A stretch of DNA of 64,000 nt from Tenacibaculum skagerrakense (GCF_004345825.1 NZ_SLXM01000002.1:1-64000), one strand, 5' to 3'. Numbered from the stretch's first letter, positions 38,918-49,141 are shown. Notes: generated from the sequence alone by a model not told the origin. A program made the numbers and translations.

Positions 38918-40444
38918 TTAGTTTTGGGCTCCAGGAGAGTTAAAGTCACTCTCGAAAGCTGGTACAGGCCAGTATTCTAAATAGTTGTAGTTAATTGTTG
39001 CGTTAGTGTTTAAGACACCTGCAGCATCCATTACGTGTGCACCGGTTCTTGAAGCACCAGCAACACCGTATCTTCTTGCGTCATAAAAAGAAAGACCTCT
39101 GAAAATTAATCCTAATCTTCTTTCTTTACGAACTTCTTCCCAAGCATCGGCTTGTGATAAACTTGTACCTACTGTAGCAGCTAACCCAGCACTTTGTAGT
39201 GTTCTTACAGCGTCTAAGTGTGCTAAACCTCCTTCTACATCAGAAGTTCTAATTTTTGCTTCTGCTAATAAAAGTTCGTTTTCTTCATGAGTTGCTCCGT
39301 AGTATAACTTAATAGCGCCAGCAGTACCAGAAGCTATTGGAGAAGGATCCTTCCAGAAGTAGTTACAACCATATTGGATTCCTCTTCCTCTTGGGTTAGG
39401 AAATACAAAAGGATCGAAATATGCATCTAAACGAGCATCTCCAGTATTGATATCTTGTATCAAGCGTGGGCTTGGGAAATACCAGAAACCAGATACAACA
39501 CCAGGTAACCAACTGTTATCTAATACAGTTGCTTCAGATGTCATAGCGAAAGCTTCATCGTTGCTATTTACACCGTTACTACACCAAGTAATTACATTAT
39601 TCCAGTCAGCTGAAGTCATGTCTGTAACTTTTTTCCCATAAACTAAATTACGAGCTCTTAAACTGTTAATATTTTTAACTAATCCTGCCATGTCAACTTT
39701 TGTGCTTGCAATATCAATTTGAGCTCCAGTGAAAATTGCATTAAATGCAGTTGCATCTGATACACCATTGATTAAAGTTGTAAGTTCATCAAGTAAACGA
39801 TTTGATTCAGCAATCAAAGCAGCACTATTAACATAAGCATCATTTGTTGCGCCAGGTGTATTTACAATTACACCTTGCTCATACATTAATCCAATTCTAT
39901 GATAAGCGTATGCTTTCCACCATAATGCCCATGCTCTATATGCGTCTTTTTCAGAACTGCTCGCTCCCTGAACATTGTCAACATTACTTAAAATAACATT
40001 CGCATGGTTATTAACAGCATAATATTCAGCCCATTCATATTGCGTTGGGTTATCTGAACCAGCTGCTCTAGTATTTCTTATGGCAATTTCTCCAGGTTGA
40101 GGTCCACCTTGTGGAGGAATAACTGTACTACCATCATCCATTATAATAGACTCAGTTTGGTTTACCCAACGACCTCCAAAGTTACCCCAAGGCATCGTTA
40201 AGTTATCTCCCATTGTTTCGTGGTATCCTGCTACGAACCAGAAGTTAACACTTCGGTTAGGGTCAGTTGTGTGAACATACATACCTTTAGCATATCCAGA
40301 CATCCCAGTTGGAGTGCTTAAGGCTGCTAATGTAGGCTCGTTTAGGTTTACAGGTTCAATGTTTGTATCTAGAAGATTGTCTTGACATGATACTAATACT
40401 AATAAACCTAAAACGAATATCGATAATAATCTAAATTTTTTCAT
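38918..40444 (-). CDS. SusD/RagB family nutrient-binding lipoprotein (second locus)
   Basis: 508 residues, lipoprotein signal VLVSCQDNLL (Cys at 20). SusD-type features include the Trp-rich helix ALWWKAYAYHRIGLMYEQG, the motif HEENELLLAEAKIRTSD and the C-terminal ERRLGLIFRGLSFYDARRYG. It starts 19 bp after the susC2 stop. The TPR layout fits the longer SusD class. Substrate unknown; the following CRTAC1-like and haloperoxidase-like lipoproteins suggest a marine polymer rather than starch (inference). Confidence 0.95.
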   Translation of the reverse strand: MKKFRLLSIFVLGLLVLVSCQDNLLDTNIEPVNLNEPTLAALSTPTGMSGYAKGMYVHTTDPNRSVNFWFVAGYHETMGDNLTMPWGNFGGRWVNQTESIIMDDGSTVIPPQGGPQPGEIAIRNTRAAGSDNPTQYEWAEYYAVNNHANVILSNVDNVQGASSSEKDAYRAWALWWKAYAYHRIGLMYEQGVIVNTPGATNDAYVNSAALIAESNRLLDELTTLINGVSDATAFNAIFTGAQIDIASTKVDMAGLVKNINSLRARNLVYGKKVTDMTSADWNNVITWCSNGVNSNDEAFAMTSEATVLDNSWLPGVVSGFWYFPSPRLIQDINTGDARLDAYFDPFVFPNPRGRGIQYGCNYFWKDPSPIASGTAGAIKLYYGATHEENELLLAEAKIRTSDVEGGLAHLDAVRTLQSAGLAATVGTSLSQADAWEEVRKERRLGLIFRGLSFYDARRYGVAGASRTGAHVMDAAGVLNTNATINYNYLEYWPVPAFESDFNSPGAQN

Positions 40445-40463
40445 CTTAATATTTGTTTTTATT

Positions 40464-43400
40464 TTAGAAAGAAATATTTATACCTAAGTTGATACTTTTA
40501 GTGTTAGGCATAGTAAATTCGTCAAAACCTCTTTGGAATGTGTTACCAAAAGTTCTAGAAGCTTCTGGGTCTAAACCAGTATAATCAGTAAATGTTAATA
40601 AGTTTCTTCCTGAAATTCTTACATCTAAAGCATCAATAAAGTCAGACTTAATAAATTTCTTCAATTTAAAGTTAACAGAAACAGTTCTTAATCTTAAGAA
40701 AGAAGCATCTTCTAAGAAGTGAGATAAAGGAACGTTAGTGTTGTATAAAGAAGTATAGTACTGAACGAATGCTCCAGTTTGATCAGTTCCTGAAGGATCT
40801 TCAATTGTTACAGGTACAGCAGTGTCTGCATGTAAACCATTGTTATATAACCATTGCTTAGCGTTGTTATATACATCTAATCCTTGGAACCAGTCTAATT
40901 GTAATGATAAGTTAACGAAGTCACTGATTTGGAAATCATTGATGAAAGTCATTACAAAATCAGGTTGAGAACTACCTAAAGTTCTTTTGTCTGGAGTTAT
41001 TACTACGTTACCTGTGTTTTTGTTTACGATATATCCGCTACTTGCTTTAGTGAAGTTACCTTGATCAGCAGTTGGAATAATTAAATTTCCATCTAAATCA
41101 GTTTCGTTTAAATCTTCAACAACTTTGAATAAAGAGAAAGTACCAACTTCTTGTCCTTCTTCTAATACGAAATTATCACTAACTACTAATGGTTGTCCAC
41201 TAGCAATTCTATCTAATACTGCCTGAGATTTTGTAAAACGAACTCCAAAGTTCCATCCGAAATCTTCTGAACGATATACCTGTGTGTCAGCAGAGAATTC
41301 AATACCGTTACTTGATAAGTCGTAGTTGTTAGACTGAATACCTCCAGCACCAGTTGAAGGAGCTAATTCACCTCTAAAAATCGCACCAGTAGTTTCTCTT
41401 GTAAAGTAGTTAACAAAACCATTTACACTAGAGAACCAAGCACCTTCGCTAGGGGTAAATCCATAGTCTAAACCAACTTCTAGCTCTCGAGTTTTTTCAA
41501 CCTCTAAAGCTTCGTTAGATAAGGTAGCAGGGAAAGCAGTACCTACATCAGCTCCTAAAGTAGTACTAGATAACGTGATTAAGTTGTTTCCAAAAGGTGG
41601 TTGGATACCTGCTTCTCCATAGGCAGCTCTAATTTTTAATAAATTAACGGCATCGTTTTCAAAAGTTTCACCAATGTTAAAGTAAGCATCAGCTCTTGGG
41701 AATGTAAAGTCTAATCCAGAACCAAATCTATTTGAGAAATCCTGTCTGAAACCAGCAGAGAATCCAAATAAACTTCCAAAATCAAATTTTTGGTTAACTA
41801 AGTAACCGTAAGTTCTAAACTGAGAGTTAAAGAATGGGTTTAATACCTTAGTTGAAGATTGGTTAATATTAAATTCACCAAAAGCTCCAAATGGGTTATC
41901 AGTACCACTCACACTGTTAGAGGTAAGCTCTTGATCTCTCCAGTCAAAATTTACTGTTGTAGTAGATACAATATTAGTGTCCCATCCAAATTGCTCTTTA
42001 AAATCAAGAGTTAAGTTAGCAGAAGCTAAGAAGTTTTGGAAATATTCTTGATTAGTTATAAAGTTGATTCTACCAGTTTTGTTATTAGTAATAACTCTTT
42101 CTTGCTGGTGATCACTTTTGTTCTCTTGGAAGAAAGTGAAGTTTTGAGTATATGTATCATATCCATACTTAACGTCAAAACTTAAGTAATCAGTAGGCTT
42201 GTAATTTAAGTTAAAGCTAGAAATATAACGAGTAACTTCATCTAATCTTGTTTGATATCTTCTGAAGAAGAATGGGTTAGTTGAGTTAGGATCTGTTAAG
42301 TCTGGTTGAACTACAAAATCACCATCACTGTTTCTTACGCTTAATAAATCTACGTGAGGTAAGTTTTGGAATACGTTATTAATTAAGTTGTTTGCGTTTG
42401 CGTTATCTGTATTTGTACCAGTGTCATTTGCACTGTTGATAACGTCAAAACGACCAGTTACTTTTAAATTATCAGCTAAATCAACACCTAAGTTGAAACG
42501 AGCATCATACTTAACATATTTTCCTGGTACAAGAACAGACTCTTGCTCAGTTCTGTTAGCAGCTAATAAATAATTAGTTTTTTCAGATCCTCCAACTAAA
42601 TTAACTCCTAATGTTTGGTTAATAGCAGTGTTGAATAACACGTCTGTTGCGTCATAAGTCTGCTCAGCAAATGGAGTGTCATTTATACCAGCGGCACCTA
42701 ATTGAGATGTTCCTACAGTAACAGGGTTAATTGCTACTGCTCCATATTGAGCTTCGTTGTTTAAATCTGAAACTCTTATTCCGTTTAAGTCTGTTAAGAA
42801 ACCTTGAGCATCGGTTTGATACCTGTGGAATTTAGATCTTTTTAAATCATCCCCAGTAATTGCATTTACCACACCTAAATCAGTTCTAACAGTAACTTTC
42901 ATTTTACCTGCTTTTCCTTTTTTGGTAATGATGTTGATTACCCCGTTTGCTCCTTGCGCACCATAAATAGTACCTGCAGCAGCACCAGAGATTGTCTCAA
43001 CTCTTTCAATAGTACTAAAGTCAATATCAGCTAAACGTGAACTCTGGTTAGAGGCACCTCCAACACTAGAGCTTGTAGTTAAAATTTGTACTCCATCTAT
43101 TAAAATCATAGGTTGAGAACTGTTAAGAGAGTTAATTGCTCTTAATACAATGTTTTGTTGCTGACCTGGTTGACCAGTTGTAGATTGTACTACAGTACCT
43201 GCAATCTTACCTTGTAAAGCTTGGTCGATTGACTGAGTACCAGGGGATTCTAATTTTTGAGAAGAAATAGAGTTTACAGATACCCCTAATTTTTTCTTTG
43301 ATGTTCCAGTTGCTACCCCTGTAACAACAACTTCTTCTAGTACGTTGCTATCTTCTCCCATAACAACATTGATTGAGCTAGAATTTCCAACAGTTTTTTC

Positions 43401-43640
43401 AACTGTTTGCATTCCAACAAATCTAAAAACTAATACATCTCCTGATTTCGCTTTGATAGTATACTTACCATCAAAATCAGTCTCTGTACCAGTAGCAGAA
43501 CCTTTTTTCTGCACACTAACTCCTGGTAGTGGTCCCGATTGATCTGAAACAATACCTGAAATTGTTTTTTCTTGCGCAAAGGATATTTGCACAATAAACG
43601 CAAAGAATAGCGCCAAAATTCCATTAAATTTTGTTATCAT
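40464..43640 (-). CDS. SusC/RagA TonB-dependent transporter (second locus)
   Basis: 1,058 residues, signal peptide ending ISFAQ (22), regulatory-like domain (25-100), TonB box EEVVVTGVATG, plug (about 110-240, ending AGTIYGAQGANGVINIITKKG), and a beta barrel ending LGINISF. The first 80 residues are similar to those of the other susC, and the leader shares two sequence blocks, so the two loci probably arose by duplication. The plug and barrel differ, implying a different ligand. It begins a four-gene minus-strand operon ending at 34234. Confidence 0.95.
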   Translation of the reverse strand: MITKFNGILALFFAFIVQISFAQEKTISGIVSDQSGPLPGVSVQKKGSATGTETDFDGKYTIKAKSGDVLVFRFVGMQTVEKTVGNSSSINVVMGEDSNVLEEVVVTGVATGTSKKKLGVSVNSISSQKLESPGTQSIDQALQGKIAGTVVQSTTGQPGQQQNIVLRAINSLNSSQPMILIDGVQILTTSSSVGGASNQSSRLADIDFSTIERVETISGAAAGTIYGAQGANGVINIITKKGKAGKMKVTVRTDLGVVNAITGDDLKRSKFHRYQTDAQGFLTDLNGIRVSDLNNEAQYGAVAINPVTVGTSQLGAAGINDTPFAEQTYDATDVLFNTAINQTLGVNLVGGSEKTNYLLAANRTEQESVLVPGKYVKYDARFNLGVDLADNLKVTGRFDVINSANDTGTNTDNANANNLINNVFQNLPHVDLLSVRNSDGDFVVQPDLTDPNSTNPFFFRRYQTRLDEVTRYISSFNLNYKPTDYLSFDVKYGYDTYTQNFTFFQENKSDHQQERVITNNKTGRINFITNQEYFQNFLASANLTLDFKEQFGWDTNIVSTTTVNFDWRDQELTSNSVSGTDNPFGAFGEFNINQSSTKVLNPFFNSQFRTYGYLVNQKFDFGSLFGFSAGFRQDFSNRFGSGLDFTFPRADAYFNIGETFENDAVNLLKIRAAYGEAGIQPPFGNNLITLSSTTLGADVGTAFPATLSNEALEVEKTRELEVGLDYGFTPSEGAWFSSVNGFVNYFTRETTGAIFRGELAPSTGAGGIQSNNYDLSSNGIEFSADTQVYRSEDFGWNFGVRFTKSQAVLDRIASGQPLVVSDNFVLEEGQEVGTFSLFKVVEDLNETDLDGNLIIPTADQGNFTKASSGYIVNKNTGNVVITPDKRTLGSSQPDFVMTFINDFQISDFVNLSLQLDWFQGLDVYNNAKQWLYNNGLHADTAVPVTIEDPSGTDQTGAFVQYYTSLYNTNVPLSHFLEDASFLRLRTVSVNFKLKKFIKSDFIDALDVRISGRNLLTFTDYTGLDPEASRTFGNTFQRGFDEFTMPNTKSINLGINISF

Positions 43641-43650
43641 TTTGTATTTA

Positions 43651-43677
43651 TTTGAATTAATGTTCGCTAAAGTCTTA
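43651..43677 (-). promoter_or_regulatory. Shared susC leader motif, copy 2
   Basis: On the minus strand: taagactttagcg (43677-43665), 3 nt, then attaattcaaa (43661-43651), ending 10 bases before the susC2 ATG at 43640. Matches copy 1 in both blocks and in distance to the start codon. Confidence 0.55.
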
Positions 43678-43756
43678 AAATAAACTTAAAAAAACAATAA
43701 AAAAGGTTAATAAAATGTGAAGTATATATTGTTTTTGTTAAAAAGTGTTATTTACT

Positions 43757-45436
43757 TTAGAAGTAATTCTTAAAGCTTATCGAAACATTGAAACCTTTAT
43801 TGTTGCTGGTAGTGTTATTTAAATTTCCACTAAAAATTAAATCTATTTTTGATTGTTTTATTTTGAAAGAATAACCTGCACCTAAGCTAATAAGTTTTTG
43901 TTTTTGATTGTCAATTCCTTCAATCACTCCAAAATCAGTTATACTATATAGGTATGATTCTAAATTTGTTTGAATTCTATATTCTAAATTAAAAAATGAA
44001 TATTTTGAAGTGAATATGCTCTGAGGATTAAGTCCTCTAATAGAATTAGGTCCGCCAATTCGAAATAATTCGTTGGTTAAATAGTTTTTAGAGAATAAGA
44101 AGTTAGATTGATTTTTTATGAAGATCGAGTTTTTACTGTTGATGTCAAATAAGTAATAGGTTTCAAAATTAACTCTATGTTGATTAGTGTTGTTGTTTTC
44201 AATAGTTCTTCTCCCTGTTTGGTACCCTATATTGAATAAGAATTTTGTTTTAAATAAATTGTGTTGCTTTGGTTTTTTGTAATTATAATTTAAACCGATA
44301 AATGAACTAGAAAAGTCTTCTATAGTCGTAATGTTTGTTTGAAGGTTATTTGTTGATGTTTCTGTTTGGTAATTAATGCCTATTTCAGATTTAGAGTTCA
44401 AGTTGTATGAAAAGTTGGTCCTAAATTTTGAATTTAAAAAAGTACTATCTTGTTTGTGAATTTCAAAAAGGCTTAAGTTTGAAATTGGTGAGCTAAAAAG
44501 AAAAGGAATCTTAGCTGATAAATTTATGTTTTGACTTTCATTACCATTTGCATTCCATGAGAATTTTAATTCTTCCCCTGTATTTAAAATATTAACGAGT
44601 TCTAAGTTTAAATTGCCAGTTATAGAAAGATTTTTACTTACAGGATTGGTTGAAAAATTAAGAAGTCCATCAATACTATTTTCATTAACTTTTTCAATGT
44701 ATAGATAAAGGATGGTGGAGTCTTTTTTAAATAAAGCTTCAGGTGTTTTAGTGGTTTTTGCAAAATTCAAGTTGTTTATACTTTCTGTAGCTTCATTTAT
44801 CTGTTCCTTATTAAAGAGGTTTCCAGTTTTAATTTTTAAATAATGCTGTAAATAACTTTTAGGAAAATCTTTATAGCCTTTTACTATTATTTGGTTTACA
44901 ATTCTCTCTTTTGATTCTTGAATTCTCAAGTTGGCTATAACTTTATTTTCTGTTAACTGGATTTCTGAAAGCTTTATAGAAGAAAAAGCTTTGCCTTTTT
45001 TTGTAAGATGTTTTTTAAATTCTTCTAAAATGTTTTCAAGATTTGAGAGACTTGTTTTTATAATGCCATTATTTATATAAGGTATTTCGGTTTTTAATTG
45101 ATTATATCTGTAAGGAACTTTTAACTGTATTGAGTCGATTCTTTTTCTCAAGGTTACATAATAATATATAGTATCTTTTTTTTGATTCTCAATTACAGAG
45201 TCAATAGAATTGTAAAAGAAGCCTTGAAGTTGAAGTTTTTCAGATAATGCATCTTCTGATAAAAAAGATTCAGAGTTAATGTTGATTTTTTTTAATAAAA
45301 TATTTTCAATTGAATCTTTTGATAACAATAGAATTTGTTTTTTCTGGCTGAAAAGAGTTTTTCCAGTCAGAAATAGACAAAATAGTAATATTAAAAAGTT
45401 TTTTTTCAAGGTAATTTCAAAAGAGCTAAAGTACAT
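43757..45436 (-). CDS. BamA/TamA-like outer-membrane assembly protein (Omp85 family)
   Basis: About 559 residues from the ATG at 45436 (a TTG three codons upstream is possible). Signal segment LILLFCLFLTGKTLFSQ. Two POTRA-like regions (about 35-180 and 195-260, with RIVNQIIVKGYKDFPKSYLQ) precede a beta barrel. The hallmark IGGPNSIRGLN of Omp85 strand L6 is present near residue 460, and the protein ends in a strand with terminal Phe (VSISFKNYF). It is shorter than true BamA, which usually has five POTRAs, so a role as an accessory or dedicated secretion pore is likely. Divergent from rpsL. Confidence 0.8.
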   Translation of the reverse strand: MYFSSFEITLKKNFLILLFCLFLTGKTLFSQKKQILLLSKDSIENILLKKININSESFLSEDALSEKLQLQGFFYNSIDSVIENQKKDTIYYYVTLRKRIDSIQLKVPYRYNQLKTEIPYINNGIIKTSLSNLENILEEFKKHLTKKGKAFSSIKLSEIQLTENKVIANLRIQESKERIVNQIIVKGYKDFPKSYLQHYLKIKTGNLFNKEQINEATESINNLNFAKTTKTPEALFKKDSTILYLYIEKVNENSIDGLLNFSTNPVSKNLSITGNLNLELVNILNTGEELKFSWNANGNESQNINLSAKIPFLFSSPISNLSLFEIHKQDSTFLNSKFRTNFSYNLNSKSEIGINYQTETSTNNLQTNITTIEDFSSSFIGLNYNYKKPKQHNLFKTKFLFNIGYQTGRRTIENNNTNQHRVNFETYYLFDINSKNSIFIKNQSNFLFSKNYLTNELFRIGGPNSIRGLNPQSIFTSKYSFFNLEYRIQTNLESYLYSITDFGVIEGIDNQKQKLISLGAGYSFKIKQSKIDLIFSGNLNNTTSNNKGFNVSISFKNYF

Positions 45437-45494
45437 TAAAATCAATAAATTCGGACTTAATTAGATTCTTGTTTTAAAAATAACTTGCTGATAT

Positions 45495-45524
45495 TTGAAT
45501 AATTAGAAATTAATCGTACATTTG
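45495..45524 (+). promoter_or_regulatory. Promoter of the str operon (rpsL)
   Basis: -33 TTG at 45495-45497 and -7 box tacatttg at 45517-45524, separated by 19 bp, match the Bacteroidota consensus. The predicted leader is about 55 nt. Confidence 0.75.
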
Positions 45525-45583
45525 CACACTCTTAAAAATAGAGATTATTAATAAATACAAACGAAAACAAGTAATTAATTAGT

Positions 45584-45964
45584 ATGCCAACTATTCAACA
45601 ATTAGTTCGTAAAGGAAGAACCAAAATAACTAAGAAGAGTAAATCGGCTGCTTTGAAGGCATGTCCTCAAAGACGTGGAGTTTGTACGCGTGTTTACACA
45701 ACAACGCCTAAGAAACCTAACTCAGCAATGCGTAAAGTTGCTCGTGTTAGATTAACTAACGGTAATGAAATTAACGCGTATATCCCAGGAGAAGGACACA
45801 ACCTTCAAGAGCACTCGATAGTATTAGTTAGAGGTGGAAGGGTAAAAGATTTACCAGGTGTTAAATATCATATTGTACGTGGTGCATTAGATACTGCAGG
45901 TGTTGAGGGAAGAACTCAACGTAGATCTAAATACGGTGCAAAACGCCCTAAAGACAAAAAGTAA
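45584..45964 (+). CDS. rpsL: 30S ribosomal protein S12
   Basis: 126 residues, normal length. The decoding-centre loops [12 protein letters not shown] and [13 protein letters not shown] are present with the two lysines whose substitution gives streptomycin resistance, so the protein predicts sensitivity. First gene of the str operon, preceded by a consensus promoter; rpsG starts 31 bp later. Confidence 0.98.
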   Translation: MPTIQQLVRKGRTKITKKSKSAALKACPQRRGVCTRVYTTTPKKPNSAMRKVARVRLTNGNEINAYIPGEGHNLQEHSIVLVRGGRVKDLPGVKYHIVRGALDTAGVEGRTQRRSKYGAKRPKDKK

Positions 45965-45995
45965 GATTAATCAGTAACTTTTTTAATGTAAAGAC

Positions 45996-46472
45996 ATGAG
46001 AAAAAGAAGAGCGAAAAAAAGAGTTTTGTTACCGGATCCAAGATTTAACGATCAATTAGTAACACGTTTTGTAAATAACTTAATGTGGGACGGTAAGAAA
46101 TCTGTAGCGTTCAAAGTATTTTACGATGCAATGGATATCGTAAATGAAAAGAAAACTGACGAAGAAAAGTCAGCTTTAGAAGTTTGGAAAGATGGTTTAT
46201 CAAATGTAATGCCTCACGTAGAAGTTCGTTCACGTCGTGTGGGAGGGGCTACATTTCAAATACCAATGCAAATTCGTCCAGATCGTAAAGTATCAATGGC
46301 GATTAAATGGATGATTAGTTATGCGCGTAAGCGTAATGAAAAAACAATGGCGCAACGTTTAGCATCTGAAATTTTGGCAGCAGCTAAAGAAGAAGGAGCG
46401 GCTGTTAAGAAAAGAGTTGATACTCACAAGATGGCTGAAGCTAACAAAGCATTCTCACACTTTAGATTTTAA
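45996..46472 (+). CDS. rpsG: 30S ribosomal protein S7
   Basis: 158 residues. Starts MRKRRAKKR and carries the conserved [15 protein letters not shown] rRNA-binding region and the C-terminal [16 protein letters not shown]7 nucleates assembly of the 30S head and, in E. coli, represses its own operon. Lies 5 bp before fusA. Confidence 0.98.
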   Translation: MRKRRAKKRVLLPDPRFNDQLVTRFVNNLMWDGKKSVAFKVFYDAMDIVNEKKTDEEKSALEVWKDGLSNVMPHVEVRSRRVGGATFQIPMQIRPDRKVSMAIKWMISYARKRNEKTMAQRLASEILAAAKEEGAAVKKRVDTHKMAEANKAFSHFRF

Positions 46473-46477
46473 TAGAA

Positions 46478-48595
46478 ATGGCTAGAGATTTAAAATTTAC
46501 TAGAAATATTGGTATTGCTGCACATATTGATGCAGGTAAAACTACAACAACCGAGCGTATCCTTTATTATACAGGAGTTTCTCACAAAATTGGAGAGGTA
46601 CACGATGGTGCTGCAACAATGGACTGGATGGAGCAAGAGCAAGAAAGAGGTATTACTATTACTTCTGCAGCTACAACTTGTACATGGGAATTTCCAACTG
46701 AAAACGGTGAAAAATTACCTGAAACTCAAGGATATCACTTTAACATTATTGATACTCCAGGTCACGTTGACTTTACAGTAGAGGTAAACCGTTCTTTACG
46801 TGTATTAGATGGATTAGTATTCTTATTCTCTGCAGTTGATGGAGTTGAGCCGCAGTCTGAAACTAACTGGCGTTTAGCTGATAACTATAAAGTACCTCGT
46901 ATGGGGTTTGTTAATAAGATGGACCGTCAAGGGTCTAACTTCTTGGCAGTTTGTCAGCAAGTTAAAGATATGTTAGGTTCTAATGCAGTGCCAATCGTAT
47001 TAAATATTGGAGATGAAGCGGATTTTAAAGGAGTAGTAGATTTAGTAAAGAACCGTGCAATCATTTGGCATGATGAAACTAAAGGTTCTACTTTTGATGT
47101 TGTTGATATTCCTGAAGATTTAAAAGAAGAAGCTGCAGAATATAGAGCAAAATTAATTGAAGAAGTAGCTGCTTATGATGAGAACTTATTAGAAAAGTTC
47201 ATGGAAGATGAGAGTTCTATTACAGAGGATGAAATTCATGCTGCTCTTCGTGCTGCAGTTATGGATATGTCAATCATTCCTATGATTTGTGGATCTTCAT
47301 TCAAAAATAAAGGAGTACAGTTTTTATTAGATGCTGTATGTCGTTATTTACCATCGCCTTTAGATAAAGAAGCTATCGTTGGAACTGATCCTAATACAGG
47401 AGAAGAAATTTCTCGTAAACCAGACGTAAAAGAGCCGTTTTCTGCTTTAGCATTTAAGATTGCAACAGATCCTTTCGTTGGTCGTTTAGCTTTCTTCCGT
47501 GCATATTCTGGTCGTTTAGATGCAGGTTCATACGTTATGAATAACCGTTCAGGTAAGAAAGAGCGTATCTCACGTATCTATCAAATGCACTCAAACAAGC
47601 AAAATCCAATTGAATATATCGAAGCTGGAGATATTGGAGCGGCTGTAGGATTTAAAGATATTAAAACAGGAGATACATTATCTGATGAGAAATCTCCTAT
47701 CGTTTTAGAATCTATGGATTTCCCTGATCCAGTAATCGGTATTGCAGTTGAACCAAAGACCAAAGCTGATGTTGATAAGCTAGGTATTGCTTTATCTAAA
47801 TTAGCTGAGGAAGATCCAACTTTTACTGTAAAAACTGATGAAGCTTCTGGGCAAACAATTATATCAGGAATGGGTGAGTTACACTTAGATATTATTGTTG
47901 ATCGTTTAAAGCGTGAATTTAAAGTTGAGGTAAACCAAGGTCAACCTCAGGTAGAGTATAAAGAAGCTATTACTGCTACTGCTGAACACAGAGAGGTTTA
48001 TAAAAAGCAATCTGGTGGACGTGGTAAATTCGCTGATATCGTATTCAAGATGGAACCTGCTGAAGAAGGTACTCAAGGATTAGTGTTCGAATCTATCATT
48101 AAAGGTGGTAACGTTCCTAAAGAATTTGTTCCTTCAATTGAAAAAGGTTTCAAAGAAGCGATGAAAAATGGTCCTTTAGCAGGATATGAAATGGATTCAA
48201 TGAAAATCACTTTAGTTGATGGTTCTTTCCATCCAGTGGATTCTGACCAATTGTCTTTCGAGTTAGCTGCTAAAATGGGTTACAAAGCTGCTGCAAAAGC
48301 TGCAAGAGCTGTTATTATGGAGCCATTAATGAAATTAGAGGTGTTAACTCCTGAAGAAAACATGGGAGATATCGTTGGAGACTTAAACAGAAGACGTGGT
48401 CAAGTTAATAATATGAGTGACCGTGCTGGGTCTAAAGTTGTAAAAGCAATAGTACCATTATCTGAAATGTTTGGATATGTAACTTCTTTACGTACATTGT
48501 CTTCTGGTAGAGCTACGTCTACAATGGAGTTCTCACATTATGCAGAAACACCATCTAATATTGCAGAAGAAGTAATCGCTAAAGCTAAAGGTTAA
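46478..48595 (+). CDS. fusA: Elongation factor G
   Basis: 705 residues. GTPase motifs [14 protein letters not shown] (P loop), DTPGHVDFT (G3) and NKMDRQG (G4) are followed by domain II and the domains III-V expected of translocase; [14 protein letters not shown] loop IV residues appear as [15 protein letters not shown]. Drives GTP-dependent translocation. Third gene of the str operon, with rpsJ 5 bp downstream and no tuf in between, which is common in Bacteroidota. Confidence 0.98.
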   Translation: MARDLKFTRNIGIAAHIDAGKTTTTERILYYTGVSHKIGEVHDGAATMDWMEQEQERGITITSAATTCTWEFPTENGEKLPETQGYHFNIIDTPGHVDFTVEVNRSLRVLDGLVFLFSAVDGVEPQSETNWRLADNYKVPRMGFVNKMDRQGSNFLAVCQQVKDMLGSNAVPIVLNIGDEADFKGVVDLVKNRAIIWHDETKGSTFDVVDIPEDLKEEAAEYRAKLIEEVAAYDENLLEKFMEDESSITEDEIHAALRAAVMDMSIIPMICGSSFKNKGVQFLLDAVCRYLPSPLDKEAIVGTDPNTGEEISRKPDVKEPFSALAFKIATDPFVGRLAFFRAYSGRLDAGSYVMNNRSGKKERISRIYQMHSNKQNPIEYIEAGDIGAAVGFKDIKTGDTLSDEKSPIVLESMDFPDPVIGIAVEPKTKADVDKLGIALSKLAEEDPTFTVKTDEASGQTIISGMGELHLDIIVDRLKREFKVEVNQGQPQVEYKEAITATAEHREVYKKQSGGRGKFADIVFKMEPAEEGTQGLVFESIIKGGNVPKEFVPSIEKGFKEAMKNGPLAGYEMDSMKITLVDGSFHPVDSDQLSFELAAKMGYKAAAKAARAVIMEPLMKLEVLTPEENMGDIVGDLNRRRGQVNNMSDRAGSKVVKAIVPLSEMFGYVTSLRTLSSGRATSTMEFSHYAETPSNIAEEVIAKAKG

Positions 48596-48600
48596 TTAAA

Positions 48601-48906
48601 ATGAGTCAAAAAATTAGAATAAAATTAAAATCTTACGATTATAACTTAGTTGATAAATCAGCAGAGAAAATCGTTAAGACAGTAAAAAGTACAGGAGCGG
48701 TTGTTAATGGGCCAATCCCTTTACCAACTCATAAAAAGATTTTTACAGTTTTACGTTCACCACACGTAAACAAAAAATCTAGAGAGCAATTTCAATTGTC
48801 TGCTTACAAGCGTTTACTAGACATTTATAGTTCTTCTTCTAAGACTATTGATGCGTTAATGAAGCTTGAATTACCAAGTGGAGTTGAGGTAGAGATCAAA
48901 GTATAA
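48601..48906 (+). CDS. rpsJ: 30S ribosomal protein S10
   Basis: 101 residues, full length. The conserved GPIPLPT loop and [13 protein letters not shown] segment are present. It is grouped with rpsL-rpsG-fusA here and is separated from rplC by a terminator, so the S10 gene belongs to the str rather than to the S10 transcript. Confidence 0.98.
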   Translation: MSQKIRIKLKSYDYNLVDKSAEKIVKTVKSTGAVVNGPIPLPTHKKIFTVLRSPHVNKKSREQFQLSAYKRLLDIYSSSSKTIDALMKLELPSGVEVEIKV

Positions 48907-48913
48907 GTAATTT

Positions 48914-48950
48914 AACTTTCGGCTTATTTTGTTAAGTCGAAAGTTTTTTT
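48914..48950 (+). terminator. Terminator after rpsJ, overlapping the rplC promoter
   Basis: Thirteen-base-pair stem (aactttcggctta at 48914-48926 with taagtcgaaagtt at 48933-48945, one G-U pair) with a 6-nt loop, ending in a T run (48944-48951). The TTG at 48929-48931 in its loop is also the -33 box of the next promoter. Confidence 0.85.
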
Positions 48951-48958
48951 TACTTTTG
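48929..48958 (+). promoter_or_regulatory. Promoter of the rplC (S10-type) operon
   Basis: -33 TTG at 48929-48931 and -7 box tacttttg at 48951-48958, spaced 19 bp. The predicted transcript has a leader of about 180 nt before the rplC ATG. Confidence 0.7.
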
Positions 48959-49045
48959 CAGTCCGAAATTCTGTTTAGAGTTTCAAAAATTTTTGGCAGT
49001 TAAGCTAAAAACAACATGTCCGGAGGGTTTCGCGAAGGAAAAACG

Positions 49046-49092
49046 GTAAAACACAAATTTAAAGATTAGAGTGTTTTACGCTCTTTTTTTTT
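49046..49092 (+). promoter_or_regulatory. Candidate transcription attenuator in the rplC leader
   Basis: Terminator form: agagtg (49068-49073), loop tttta, cgctct (49079-49084, one G-U pair), then eight T (49085-49092). Competing helix: gtaaaacac (49046-49054) pairs perfectly over 9 bp with gtgttttac (49071-49079), which includes the inner half of the terminator's 5' arm plus its loop. The two structures exclude each other. This lies about 50 bp before the rplC start in a leader that carries a further tttcgcgaa palindrome. A ribosomal protein encoded downstream (L4 does this in Escherichia) is the obvious candidate ligand, but that is inference. Confidence 0.6.
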
Positions 49093-49141
49093 GCGCGTTC
49101 GGAATGAAAAATAGAAAACAATTAATAATTAATATTTAAAT

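Noticed and set aside
46509..46781. Second reading frame inside fusA
   Set aside because: Leu/Gln-rich out-of-frame translation over the conserved GTPase domain.
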